Shown here: positions 9,299 to 17,602 of the stretch, piece by piece
How the letters are laid out: each line of letters begins with the position of its first letter
Numbering within the stretch: position 1 is the first letter of the stretch
Source of the DNA: Luteitalea pratensis
GTDB lineage: Bacteria > Acidobacteriota > Vicinamibacteria > Vicinamibacterales > Vicinamibacteraceae
NCBI RefSeq assembly: GCF_001618865.1
Contig: NZ_CP015136.1
Location: 1,771,001-1,835,000, forward strand
DNA length: 64,000 bases
Reading direction: 5' to 3'
Program-made: the position numbers and the translations under genes
Notes under the pieces: model-generated
Database searches by the model: none
Seen by the model: the letters and a program-made list of their open reading frames with translations, nothing else
Told to the model about the DNA's origin: nothing

Positions 9299-10225
9299 TT
9301 GATCGGGTTGGTGCGACAGCAGCGCCTGACGACGCTCGCCGCCGCAATCGTCCTGGTACTGACCGCGACGCTGAACGGCGGCTGTGACAAGCCGTCCAGC
9401 ACGCAGACGGCAGTCTCGCCGACGGCGCCGTCCTTTCCGGGTGCGTCGATCTCGGAAGCAGTCCTGGTTGGCGCTGGCGACATCAGCATGTGCGGGCAGC
9501 CGGGCGCGGAAGCGACGGCGAAACTGCTGGACGACATTCCAGGCACGGTGTTCGCCTCCGGCGACAACGCCTACATGAAAGGCAGTGTCGCCGACTTCCA
9601 GTGCTACGACCGCACCTGGGGTCGCCACAAGTCGCGCACGTATGCCTCTCCCGGCAACCACGAGTACGAGTCGGGGGGCGCGTCGCCGTATTTCGACTAC
9701 TTCGGCGAGCGCGCCGGCCCCTCCGGGCTCGGGTACTACGCGTTCGATCTCGGTGGCTGGCACGTCGTCTCGCTGAACTCGAACGTGCCGATGGGTGAGG
9801 GCTCGGCGCAGCTGGCGTGGCTGCGTGCCGAACTGCAGCGGTCGCGCGCGACGTGCGTGGCCGCCATCATGCACCACCCCCTCGTCAGTTCCGGCCCCAA
9901 CGGCGACAATCCGCAGGTGCGCGAGGTGTGGCGCGCGCTCGTCGACGCGGGCGCCGACGTGGTGATTTCCTCACACGACCACCTCTACGAACGCCACGCG
10001 CGCATGGACCAGGATGGACGCCCGTCCCCGCGCGGGCTGCGCCAATTCACCGTCGGCACCGGTGGCGCCACGCTCTACCGATCTGGCGGCGGGATGCGCC
10101 CGACGACTGAGGCCAAGGCGATGGTGTGGGGCGTGATCAAGTTCACGCTGCTGCCCTCCAGCTACCGATGGGAGTTCGTGTCGGTCGACGGCATCCTGGA
10201 CGGTGGCATCGACATGTGTCAGTAG
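9299..10225 (+). CDS. Secreted metallophosphoesterase
   Basis: About 308 residues with an N-terminal hydrophobic signal ending near Cys (TATLNGGC), possibly a lipoprotein although the lipobox is imperfect. The calcineurin-like metallophosphoesterase signatures are in order: VGAGDISMC, FASGDNAYMKG, SPGNHEYESG, IMHHPLVSSG and ISSHDHLYERH, which supply the Asp, Asn and His metal ligands. It resembles purple-acid-phosphatase-like exported enzymes. The start is uncertain: TTG 9299 or GTG 9311, both without a strong Shine-Dalgarno; GTG 9311 gives the tidier signal peptide. It follows the porin on the same strand after a 270-bp spacer in which no gene is seen. Confidence 0.85.
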   Translation: MIGLVRQQRLTTLAAAIVLVLTATLNGGCDKPSSTQTAVSPTAPSFPGASISEAVLVGAGDISMCGQPGAEATAKLLDDIPGTVFASGDNAYMKGSVADFQCYDRTWGRHKSRTYASPGNHEYESGGASPYFDYFGERAGPSGLGYYAFDLGGWHVVSLNSNVPMGEGSAQLAWLRAELQRSRATCVAAIMHHPLVSSGPNGDNPQVREVWRALVDAGADVVISSHDHLYERHARMDQDGRPSPRGLRQFTVGTGGATLYRSGGGMRPTTEAKAMVWGVIKFTLLPSSYRWEFVSVDGILDGGIDMCQ

Positions 10226-10428
10226 GGCGGATCGCGGATCGGGAATCGGGAATCGGGCACCGGGAAGCGCCGAAGGTAGCGCCGGAGACTGTCAGTCTCG
10301 ACGAACGTTGAACGCCGAACGCCGAACGCAGGTAGCGCCGGGCTGTCCCAGCCCGGCGTTGTAGCCGTCGACCTTCAGGTCGACGGTCAGTGATATTCCC
10401 GGCAGATCGCGATCCCGCGCGTCAACGA
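10226..10428. repeat. Composite intergenic repeat cluster: heptamers plus three palindromes
   Basis: The gap between two convergent genes is almost wholly repeats. Six heptamers (GGATCGG/GAATCGG type) fill 10229-10270. A palindrome with GAGACTGTCAGTCTC lies at 10275-10300. Four heptamers (TGAACGC/CGAACGC type) fill 10302-10329. A second palindrome (GCCGGGCTGTCCCAGCCCGGC core) lies at 10332-10360, and a third (GTAGCCGTCGACCT..AGGTCGACGG) at 10361-10386. The hairpins could end transcription from both sides, but no T-tract follows them. Confidence 0.8.
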
Positions 10429-11253
10429 TTAGCGCGCGATGCGCGTGGCGACCCACACGGACGCACGCCTCGCCTCGGTTCGCGTTCCCACCAGTCGGTC
10501 ACCGTCGAGGCGCGCCACCACTGAGGCATCGCCCACGGCGAAGGCGAGTTCCGGCCCGCTGACCGTGCCGCCCTGGATCGTGCTGCCTGCTGGGCCCACG
10601 ATCAGGCCGGTCACCTTCTGGAAGTGCTGATCCAGGCGAAGCGTCGGCCCACCCTTCACCTGCCAGTCGCCGCCGACCTGTGCCGGCACCACCCATGACT
10701 GCGCCGTGCACCACGCGTCGCAGTCGGGCCGCGTGACGCGGTCGTCGGCGGGCCATTCCGGGAAGCCGAACGTGTTCGAGACGATGCGCGTGCCGGGGCG
10801 CAGCGCCAGGATCCTGGGCTGGAGCCGCTGCATGGTCTCTGCAAGCAGAAAGACGACCATCACGGTGGCATCGGCGATGTCGGCCTCGAACATGTCGCCT
10901 TCGACGAACGTGACACGGTCCTGCACGCCGGCCTCGATGGCCCGCCGTTTCGAGAGCCGGACCATCTCGGGGTTGTACTCGACGCCGCGCGCTCGCGCGC
11001 CTCGACGGGCCGCCGAGATGACCATTCGCCCATCCCCGGATCCGAGGTCCACCACGACGTCCTGCGGAGTCACGCGCGCCAGGTCCAGCATCACCTCCAC
11101 CATCGCTGCCGGCGTCGGCACCCAGACGACGTCCTTGCCGGGCAATGCAAACTGCGGATCGAACTGCTGCGTCGCCTGGGCGATGGCCGTCGCCGGTAGC
11201 AGCAGCACCAGCGCGAGGCCCAGTCCCACGCTCCCGCGGTCTCGTCTGGCCAT
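10429..11253 (-). CDS. Exported SAM-dependent methyltransferase-like protein
   Basis: A 274-residue protein with a hydrophobic, probably cleaved N-terminus (about residues 9-26) followed by a class I Rossmann methyltransferase fold. The SAM-binding motif I is VVVDLGSGDGR (about 66-76), with an acidic end of beta-2 in GVEYNPEM and a VEGDMFEADI motif. An EAxxRL-type helix follows. The N-terminal WVPTPAAMVEVMLDLA block is usual for this family of O- or N-methyltransferases. An exported methyltransferase is odd because SAM is cytosolic; the N-terminus may instead be a membrane anchor. It starts 3 bp after the stop of the amidohydrolase gene, so the two form an operon. Substrate unknown. Confidence 0.8.
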   Translation of the reverse strand: MARRDRGSVGLGLALVLLLPATAIAQATQQFDPQFALPGKDVVWVPTPAAMVEVMLDLARVTPQDVVVDLGSGDGRMVISAARRGARARGVEYNPEMVRLSKRRAIEAGVQDRVTFVEGDMFEADIADATVMVVFLLAETMQRLQPRILALRPGTRIVSNTFGFPEWPADDRVTRPDCDAWCTAQSWVVPAQVGGDWQVKGGPTLRLDQHFQKVTGLIVGPAGSTIQGGTVSGPELAFAVGDASVVARLDGDRLVGTRTEARRASVWVATRIAR

Positions 11254-11256
11254 GCG

Positions 11257-12555
11257 TCACTCCCTCCGCTGCACGACGACCTTGCCGCCGACCATCACGA
11301 AGCGCACCTGCTCGAAGGCCTTGATGTCCTGCAGCGGATTGCCGGGCACCGCGATGATGTCGGCCAGCATGCCGGTCTCGATGGCGCCGCGGTCGCTCAC
11401 GCCGAGGGCCTCGGCGGCCACCGTCGTCGCGCTTCGCACCGCCTCGATCGGCGCCATCCCGAGGGCCACGTAGACCCCGAGCTCACGGCCGTTCTGCCCA
11501 TGCGGGTACACCGCCGCGTCGGTCCCGAGTGCCACCTTCACGCCGGCGGCAATCGCCTTGCGCAGGCTCTCGCGCATGATCGGCAACACGGCGTCGGCCT
11601 TGGCCCGGATGAGTGGCGGCAGGGCGTCCCTGTTCAGCGCGTCGGCCAGGTAGCTGGTGGGCACCAGGTACGTGCCACGCTCCTTCATCATCGCGATCGC
11701 CTCGTCGTCGAGGATCGAGCCGTGCTCGATGGACGTCACGCCGGCGCGCACCGCGGCCTTGATCCCGACCGTGCCGTGCGCGTGCGCCGCGACCCGCAGT
11801 CCGTGGAGTGCCGCCTCCTGGACCACCGCGGTCATTTCCGCCTCGCTCAACTGCTGTGCGCCGACGGTGGCGTCAAACGACAGCACTCCGGCAGTGGCGC
11901 AGATCTTGATCACCTGCGCGCCGTGCTTGATCTGGTAGCGGACTGCCTTGACGACTTCGTCAGGGCCATCCGCGACGCCGGTGCGCCAGTCGCGTTCGGC
12001 CACGCCCGGCGCGAAGCCGGTCGTATCGCAGTGACCGCCGGTTGCGCCGATCGAGTGGCCGGCGCTCACGATACGTGGGCCCGGTACGAACCCTGCGGTG
12101 ATGGCCTTGGCAAGGGCGATGTCACTGAAGTCCTGGCTTCCTAGGTTGCGCACCGTCGTGAACCCGGCTTCCACCGTGGCGCGCGCGTTGCGGGCGCCCC
12201 GCAGCGCGGCGTCGGCAGCCCCCTCGGTCACCTCGCGCATCACCCAGTTGCCCTCGATGTCCATCGTCAGGTGCGTGTGCAGATCGATGAGTCCCGGCGC
12301 GAGCGTCACGTCGCCGAGATCGACCACTCGGGCGCCGGCAGGCGCCGCACCGCCGACAGCGGTGATCTTCCCGCCCTGCACGATGACCACACCGCCGTCG
12401 ACGATCCGGCCGCCGCGCACGTCGAGCAGCCGCGCTGCCCTGAGCACGGTGATTTCCGCCTGGCGGCCAGGGTCCTGGGCAGCGGCGGGAACGGTTGAAC
12501 CGGACAGCACCACTGCGATCGCAATAGTAGAGACGAGACCAGACACACACGTCAT
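11257..12555 (-). CDS. Amidohydrolase (imidazolonepropionase/prolidase-like), secreted
   Basis: A 432-residue metallo-hydrolase of the amidohydrolase superfamily. A signal peptide (to about AAAQ, residue 27) precedes the composite beta-sandwich, and the metal-binding HTHL sits at residues 93-96 (APGLIDLHTHL). Later metal-site motifs are visible: AHAHGTVGIKAAVRAG, TSIEHGSILD and ALGTDAAVYPHGQN. The subgroup includes Xaa-Pro dipeptidases and organophosphate acid anhydrolases; the substrate cannot be told from sequence. It is the first gene of a two-gene operon with the methyltransferase and is divergent from the GDSL-DUF1080 gene across about 90 bp, which must hold both promoters. Confidence 0.87.
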   Translation of the reverse strand: MTCVSGLVSTIAIAVVLSGSTVPAAAQDPGRQAEITVLRAARLLDVRGGRIVDGGVVIVQGGKITAVGGAAPAGARVVDLGDVTLAPGLIDLHTHLTMDIEGNWVMREVTEGAADAALRGARNARATVEAGFTTVRNLGSQDFSDIALAKAITAGFVPGPRIVSAGHSIGATGGHCDTTGFAPGVAERDWRTGVADGPDEVVKAVRYQIKHGAQVIKICATAGVLSFDATVGAQQLSEAEMTAVVQEAALHGLRVAAHAHGTVGIKAAVRAGVTSIEHGSILDDEAIAMMKERGTYLVPTSYLADALNRDALPPLIRAKADAVLPIMRESLRKAIAAGVKVALGTDAAVYPHGQNGRELGVYVALGMAPIEAVRSATTVAAEALGVSDRGAIETGMLADIIAVPGNPLQDIKAFEQVRFVMVGGKVVVQRRE

Positions 12556-12647
12556 GCAACGAGCTCCTTGGCGAAGGCGCCAATCATATGCTCGGGCTCG
12601 CGACCGGCATCGCTGGCGGCAACCTCTCTCCGGTATCCTCTGTCCCC

Positions 12648-14036
12648 ATGCGTACCAGCCCCCTGTTCCGTGGCCTCGTGTCGATCGTCCTGTTCGGCAG
12701 CCTGTGGACCGCGCCGGGTCTCACGTCCCCGGCCCTGGCGCAGGCAGTCACGGCGCCGGCGGTTGCGCCCGACCGCTTCGACATCCCTGCCACCGACGAC
12801 GGCCTCCCGGGCATGGGACCGTTGCGCCGCTACACGTGGTTCCGCAAGTTGTGGCACGACAAGCGGGAGAAGTGGGCGACGGAGGTGGCACAGGATCAGG
12901 GCGCCGTGGTGTTGCTCGGTGACTCGATCACCCAGGGCTGGAACGACCGCTTGCCGGCGGCGTTCCCGGCAATGAAGGTCGCCAATCGCGGCATCAGCGG
13001 CGACACGACACGCGGCGTGCTGATCCGGCTGAAGGACGATGTCCTGGCGCTCAACCCGGCGGTGGTCGTGCTGCTCATCGGTACGAACGATCTCGAGGAA
13101 GGCGCCCGGCCCGACGTGGTCGAGAGCAACACGCGGTTGATCCTCGCGGCGCTGCGCGACCACAACCCGCGCATGCCGATCGTCCTGTGCCAGGTGTTCC
13201 CGAGCTCGGCGAAGATGAAGCGCCCGTCGCCTCTCATCAAGGACGTCAACGCTCGCCTGCTCCTGCTCGTGAAGAACGATCCGCAGGTCACTCCTGTCGA
13301 CACGTGGCGACTGTGGGCCGACGCGGACGGCGATGCGCCGATTGCGGAGTTCCCCGACCTGCTGCATCTGAACGATGCCGGCTACGCGCGCTGGGCCGCG
13401 GCGTTGCGTCCCGTGCTGGAGTCGCTCGGCGTGCTCGCGCCGGTGACGCAACCGTTCACCGCCGAACCCGGCTTCGAGGTGCTGTTCAATGGTCGCGATC
13501 TCACAGGCTGGGGCTATCGCGCGACGACAGAGGAGGAGAAGGCGGCGGCTGCACGGTGGCAGGCCAAGGACCCGAACGCTGCGGTGTGGCCGTTTGTGAC
13601 CGATCCGGTCAGCTTCGACGGCCGCACGACGAGCCTGGACGAACGCTGGCGGGTGATCGGCGATCGCATCGCTGCCGTCACGCCGGCCGAGTACCGCAAG
13701 GTCTCGCAGTTGTGGACGACGAAAAGCTTCGAGGGCGACTTCGTGCTGAAGCTCGAGTTCCGCGCCACTCCGTACGCTGACGGCGGTGTGTTCCTGCGTG
13801 GTCCGCAACTGCAGGTGCGCGACTACCGCCTGTCGGGCCCCTACACCTCGCTGGCGAGCTATCGTCCGCAGGACTGGAATGAACTCGTCGTCACCGTGAA
13901 GGGCGAGACCGCCGAGGTGACCTGCAACGGCGAGGTGATCGAGAAGGCGTTCAAGCTGCCGGCGTCCGGTGGCATCGGGCTCGAGGCCGATCGCGGCCAG
14001 ATGGAGTACCGCCGGATCCGCATGTCGCGACCGTGA
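12648..14036 (+). CDS. GDSL-like esterase fused to DUF1080 (sugar-binding/hydrolase) domain
   Basis: A 462-residue secreted two-domain protein. The signal peptide ends near ALAQA (about residue 32). The SGNH/GDSL domain (about 70-265) has the catalytic block VVLLGDSITQGW with Ser93, GTND at about 145 and the Asp/His pair in DLLHLND (about 237-240), as in PAF-acetylhydrolase-type esterases. The C-terminal part (about 276-462; FEVLFNGRDLTGWGY, FEGDFVLKLEFR, DGGVFLRGP) is DUF1080, a concanavalin-like 3-keto-disaccharide hydrolase family. The combination suggests removal of an acyl group and handling of an oxidised disaccharide by one enzyme. It is followed 7 bp later by the DUF2235 gene. The ATG at 12648 is chosen because the signal peptide begins there. 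Confidence 0.88.
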   Translation: MRTSPLFRGLVSIVLFGSLWTAPGLTSPALAQAVTAPAVAPDRFDIPATDDGLPGMGPLRRYTWFRKLWHDKREKWATEVAQDQGAVVLLGDSITQGWNDRLPAAFPAMKVANRGISGDTTRGVLIRLKDDVLALNPAVVVLLIGTNDLEEGARPDVVESNTRLILAALRDHNPRMPIVLCQVFPSSAKMKRPSPLIKDVNARLLLLVKNDPQVTPVDTWRLWADADGDAPIAEFPDLLHLNDAGYARWAAALRPVLESLGVLAPVTQPFTAEPGFEVLFNGRDLTGWGYRATTEEEKAAAARWQAKDPNAAVWPFVTDPVSFDGRTTSLDERWRVIGDRIAAVTPAEYRKVSQLWTTKSFEGDFVLKLEFRATPYADGGVFLRGPQLQVRDYRLSGPYTSLASYRPQDWNELVVTVKGETAEVTCNGEVIEKAFKLPASGGIGLEADRGQMEYRRIRMSRP

Positions 14037-14043
14037 GGCTCGC

Positions 14044-16446
14044 ATGCCCACAGACTCCCAGCCGACGTTCACGCCGCGCAACCTGGTCGTGCTGTCGGAT
14101 GGCACCGGCAACAGCGCGGCCAAGTTGCAGAAGACCAACGTCTGGCGTCTGTACGAGGCGCTGGACCTGACATCGGCGCACCAGGTCGCCTTGTATGACG
14201 ATGGGGTCGGCACGGCCTCGTTCAAGCCGATCGCGATCCTCGGTGGCGCGTTCGGGTACGGCCTGAAGCGCAACGTCCTCGACCTCTATATGTTCCTGAG
14301 CCGGGCCTATCGTGCCGATCCGGCCGATCCGGCCGTGCACGATCGCATCTACGCGTTCGGGTTCAGCCGCGGCGCGTACACGGCCCGGGTGCTGGCCGCG
14401 TTGGTTGGCAGGGTGGGCCTGATCGAGACCGACTCGGAGTCGGAACTGCGGCGTCTGTCCTTGTGGGCGTATCGCGCTTATCGCGCCGACCGCTTTCCAC
14501 ACTCGTGGCCCGTGCGGCTCGGCCGCCGGATCCGCGACGTGCTACTGCGCGCGTGGGACCGCATGCGTGGCAAGACCCTGTTCGATCCGGAACGCACGAG
14601 GAAGGTGGACATCGAGTTCCTCGGCGTGTGGGACACGGTGGCGGCCTACGGATTGCCGGTCGACGAGCTGACGCGCGGGTGGGAACGGTGGATCTGGCCG
14701 ATGCTGCCGAAGGACCGGCGGGCATCGACCCGCATCAAGCGTGCGTGTCACGCGCTGGCCCTGGATGACGAGCGGCAGACGTTCTTCCCGCTGCTGTGGA
14801 CCGAGCACGAAGAGCCACAGAACGCCGCGTCGACGCACGTCGACGAGGAACGGGTCACGCAGGTGTGGTTCGCGGGCATGCATTCCAACGTCGGCGGCGG
14901 GTATCCGGAGGACACGCTGGCGCTGGCGCCGCTGGCGTGGATGGCCGAGCAGGCACGCAAGCGCGGCCTGCGCTTCCGATCGGCGTTGTGTGGCCCGGCC
15001 GGGCACATCCCATCCGAGTGGGTGGAGCGCGCCGCCGTCACGGCGCCCATGAGCGACTCGCGGCGCGGACTTGGCGTCTACTATCGCTACCATCCACGGC
15101 CCGTGGAGCGCCTCTGCCACGACACCCACGCGGACGTGTACGTGGATCGGCCGAAGATCCACGAGAGCTTGCTCGAGCGCATCCGCCAGGACGTCGACGG
15201 CTACGCGCCGGTCGTCCTGCCCGAACGCTACGCGGTGGTTACCGCCGACGGCCGCGTCCTGGACGACGAGGACGCCAGCGGGACACCGACCCCCGATCGC
15301 GCCAATCCGTACGAACATCCGACGCAGCGGCATGCCCGCCGGCTGCGGCAGGAGCAGGCGCTCAACTCGGTGTGGTGGCGGCGCGTGGCCTATTTCCTCA
15401 CGGTGGCGGCCACGTCGGTGCTGGTGATCATTCCGCTGTCGCCGGGCCGCGATCACTTGACCTGGCTCGGCGCGCAGGAGGCAACACTCGCGTCGGTCGT
15501 GGGCCTGCTGGATACGGTGCTGCCGGCCTTCCTGGCGCCGTGGCTGCAGTACTACCAGCAGCGGCCGTTCCAGCTGTTTGCCGGCGCGGTGGTGGTCCTC
15601 GCGCTGATTGCGTGGAGCTTGCGGCTGAAGGTCGTGGCCGTCGATCGGATGCGCGCGATCTTCCGCGAGCACGGCATGCACGCGCAACCCGTGCCACCGG
15701 TCAGTTCACCGACGGACTGGATCTATCGACTGCGTTCGAGCACGGGCTACCGGCGAACCTTCCACTTCATCTCCTACCACCTGTTCCCCAACCTGTTCGG
15801 CATCGGGATGCTGGTGCTGCTGGCAGGCGTGCTGCCATTGCGCACGGTCTTCGAGCTGCGGAGCCGGGCCGGGTTGCTGCAGGCCTCGACGTGTGCACAA
15901 GCAGAGCCGGCCGGATTGACCCGCAATGCGGGCACGTTCGCGCTCTGGCCGCACCTGCTGTGCAACGGGACTGGCATGACCGTGGAAAAAGGCCAGCGCT
16001 ATCGCGTCGAGATCGCCCTGCCCGAGGCCTGTGCGGACGACGCGCTGGCCCCGGCCACGACGCGGCGTACGGGCGCCTGGTCCGACTGGAAGATCCCGGT
16101 CGCGAGCACGCAGGGCTTCTCCTCGCTGGACGTGCCGGGTGGCTCGGCGATCCACAAGATCGCCCTGACCCTGGCCATCCCGCTGCGCCGCGCGGTCACC
16201 GACAACTGGCTGGCGCCGGTCGCGGAGATCGGCACCACGAATCCGTTGCGCATCCCGCTGGTGGACGACACGTTCGTCGCCGGCCAGGACGGCCCACTCT
16301 CACTGTGGGTCAACGACCTCATCGTCCCGTGCCCCGCGTGGGATTGCTTCTATCGCAACAACGCCGGCGGTCCGGCCACCGTGCGGATCACGAAAGCGGA
16401 GTCCCCGGCGCAGCCGCCGCTGCGCGCGAGGCACACGTGTCAGTAA
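14044..16446 (+). CDS. DUF2235 alpha/beta-hydrolase with C-terminal membrane domain
   Basis: An 800-residue protein. DUF2235 (about 13-400) begins with NLVVLSDGTGNSAA and carries the nucleophile elbow GFSRGA (Ser108), followed by FLGVWDTVAAYGLP and WFAGMHSNVGGGYPEDTLA, which place the later acid and His. Three hydrophobic helices lie at about 447-466, 508-527 and 582-600, and a soluble beta-rich tail of about 200 residues follows. DUF2235 includes T6SS lipase effectors (Tle1), but no T6SS component is nearby and the membrane helices argue for a resident membrane lipase. Its TAA stop is formed by the first unit of the downstream heptamer array. It is in an operon with the GDSL-DUF1080 gene (7-bp gap). 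Confidence 0.85.
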   Translation: MPTDSQPTFTPRNLVVLSDGTGNSAAKLQKTNVWRLYEALDLTSAHQVALYDDGVGTASFKPIAILGGAFGYGLKRNVLDLYMFLSRAYRADPADPAVHDRIYAFGFSRGAYTARVLAALVGRVGLIETDSESELRRLSLWAYRAYRADRFPHSWPVRLGRRIRDVLLRAWDRMRGKTLFDPERTRKVDIEFLGVWDTVAAYGLPVDELTRGWERWIWPMLPKDRRASTRIKRACHALALDDERQTFFPLLWTEHEEPQNAASTHVDEERVTQVWFAGMHSNVGGGYPEDTLALAPLAWMAEQARKRGLRFRSALCGPAGHIPSEWVERAAVTAPMSDSRRGLGVYYRYHPRPVERLCHDTHADVYVDRPKIHESLLERIRQDVDGYAPVVLPERYAVVTADGRVLDDEDASGTPTPDRANPYEHPTQRHARRLRQEQALNSVWWRRVAYFLTVAATSVLVIIPLSPGRDHLTWLGAQEATLASVVGLLDTVLPAFLAPWLQYYQQRPFQLFAGAVVVLALIAWSLRLKVVAVDRMRAIFREHGMHAQPVPPVSSPTDWIYRLRSSTGYRRTFHFISYHLFPNLFGIGMLVLLAGVLPLRTVFELRSRAGLLQASTCAQAEPAGLTRNAGTFALWPHLLCNGTGMTVEKGQRYRVEIALPEACADDALAPATTRRTGAWSDWKIPVASTQGFSSLDVPGGSAIHKIALTLAIPLRRAVTDNWLAPVAEIGTTNPLRIPLVDDTFVAGQDGPLSLWVNDLIVPCPAWDCFYRNNAGGPATVRITKAESPAQPPLRARHTCQ

Positions 16447-16520
16447 CGCCTAACGCCTAACGCCTCATGCCTCATGCCTCATACCTGAGACCTGAGACCT
16501 GAGACCTGAGACCTGCGACG
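16444..16520. repeat. Heptamer array, 11 units, includes a stop codon
   Basis: Eleven consecutive 7-bp units: TAACGCC x3, TCATGCC x2, TCATACC, TGAGACC x4, TGCGACG. The phase is kept although the unit changes three times. The first unit contains the TAA stop of the DUF2235 gene. A looser tail with TGTAGGC-type repeats continues to about 16560, ahead of the dimethylargininase gene. Confidence 0.85.
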
Positions 16521-16573
16521 AGCCCTGCAACCGGAGCCATGTAGGCTGTAGGCTGTAGCCCCGAGTCCGCTCT

Positions 16574-17356
16574 ATGCCCCCAAGTGTCACCTCGTTCACA
16601 CATGCCATCGCGCGCAGGCCCGGCGACTCGGTGATCCATGGGTTGCGCGTCGTCGACCGTGGTGCGCCGGATCTCGCGTCTCTCCGCCGTGAGCACGCGG
16701 GGTACGTCGACACGCTGACCCGCGTGGGCGTCACCGTCGAGATGCTCGAACCGCTCGAGTCGTATCCGGACAGCATGTTCGTGGAAGACCCCGCGCTGGT
16801 GTTCCGCGAGGCCGCCATCCTGCTCCGGCCAGGTGCGCCGTCGCGACGTGGCGAGGGCGCCGCACTCGAGCCATCCTTGCGCACGCTCTTTCCCGAGGTG
16901 CTGTCGCTGCCCGGGGAGGGTCATGCCGACGGCGGTGACGTGCTGCTCACACCGGAGGCGGTCTACATCGGCCTCTCGGCGCGCACCGATGCGGGTGGGG
17001 CCGCAGCCCTGGTGCGGCTCCTCGGGTCGCTCGGGCGGCGTGTCCACGTGGTCACGCCCCCTGCAGGTGTCCTGCACCTCAAGACGGCGTGCTCGCTGGT
17101 GGAGGATCACACGCTGCTGGCCACCCGTGCCCTCGCCGAGGCAGCGCTGTTCCCCGACCTCGACGTGGTCGTGGTGCCTGAGGGCGAGGAACCGGTCGCC
17201 AACGCGCTGCGCGTCAACGGCGCTGTCCTCATCGCCGACGGCTTCCCGAAGACCGCAGCCCTGCTCGCGCGTCGCGGCTACGACGTGCGCCTGCTCGCGC
17301 TCGACCAGGTCATGAAGCTCGATGCCGGGCTGTCGTGCATGTCGCTGCGCTGGTAG
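16574..17356 (+). CDS. ddaH: Dimethylargininase (DDAH) family amidinotransferase-fold hydrolase
   Basis: A 260-residue protein matching NG,NG-dimethylarginine dimethylaminohydrolase along its length. Seen are the substrate-binding MFVEDPALVF (about 68-77), GHADGGDVLLT (about 116-126), the catalytic His168 in HLKTACSL, and the catalytic Cys255 in the C-terminal GLSCMSLRW. The family converts methylated arginines to citrulline and dimethylamine; some bacterial members instead act as arginine deiminases on related guanidines. There is no arginine-catabolic neighbour, so the role may be scavenging or detoxification of methylarginines from protein turnover. It sits alone between two heptamer arrays. 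The ATG at 16574 has no strong Shine-Dalgarno. Confidence 0.87.
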   Translation: MPPSVTSFTHAIARRPGDSVIHGLRVVDRGAPDLASLRREHAGYVDTLTRVGVTVEMLEPLESYPDSMFVEDPALVFREAAILLRPGAPSRRGEGAALEPSLRTLFPEVLSLPGEGHADGGDVLLTPEAVYIGLSARTDAGGAAALVRLLGSLGRRVHVVTPPAGVLHLKTACSLVEDHTLLATRALAEAALFPDLDVVVVPEGEEPVANALRVNGAVLIADGFPKTAALLARRGYDVRLLALDQVMKLDAGLSCMSLRW

Positions 17357-17372
17357 CCGGGCGGAATCAGCA

Positions 17373-17598
17373 ATGCCTCATGCCTGATGCCTCTCTAACG
17401 CTTAACGCTTAACGCTGAACGTCGAACAGGACCAACGCAGAGCGCTGAACGCCCCCGCCGGCATCGTTCGGCGACTCCCGACTCCCGACTCCCGATTCCC
17501 GATGCGCGGTACCCGATACCCGGTACCCGGTACCCGATACCCGATACCCGATACCCGATACCCGATACCCGATACCCGGTACCCGGTACCCGGTACCC
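17373..17598. repeat. Two heptamer arrays (8 units and 18 units)
   Basis: The 246-bp gap holds no gene. At 17373-17428 are eight units (ATGCCTC/ATGCCTG, then TCTAACG/CTTAACG/CTGAACG/TCGAACA). At 17473-17598 are exactly eighteen units: GACTCCC x3, GATTCCC, GATGCGC, then a long run alternating GGTACCC and GATACCC. The second array ends 4 bp before the stop codon of the leftward PQQ dehydrogenase gene, so it occupies that gene's 3' untranslated region. Confidence 0.88.
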
Positions 17599-17602
17599 CG
17601 TG

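Noticed and set aside
14044-16446. DUF2235 protein as a type VI secretion effector
   Set aside because: No VgrG, PAAR, Hcp or immunity-like gene is nearby, and the protein has its own membrane helices.
17473-17598. Heptamer arrays considered as CRISPR
   Set aside because: Units are 7 bp with no spacers and no cas genes are nearby.
17373-17598. Heptamer arrays as intrinsic terminators
   Set aside because: Most units are not self-complementary and no T-tract follows; GGTACC inside one unit is palindromic but that is not general.
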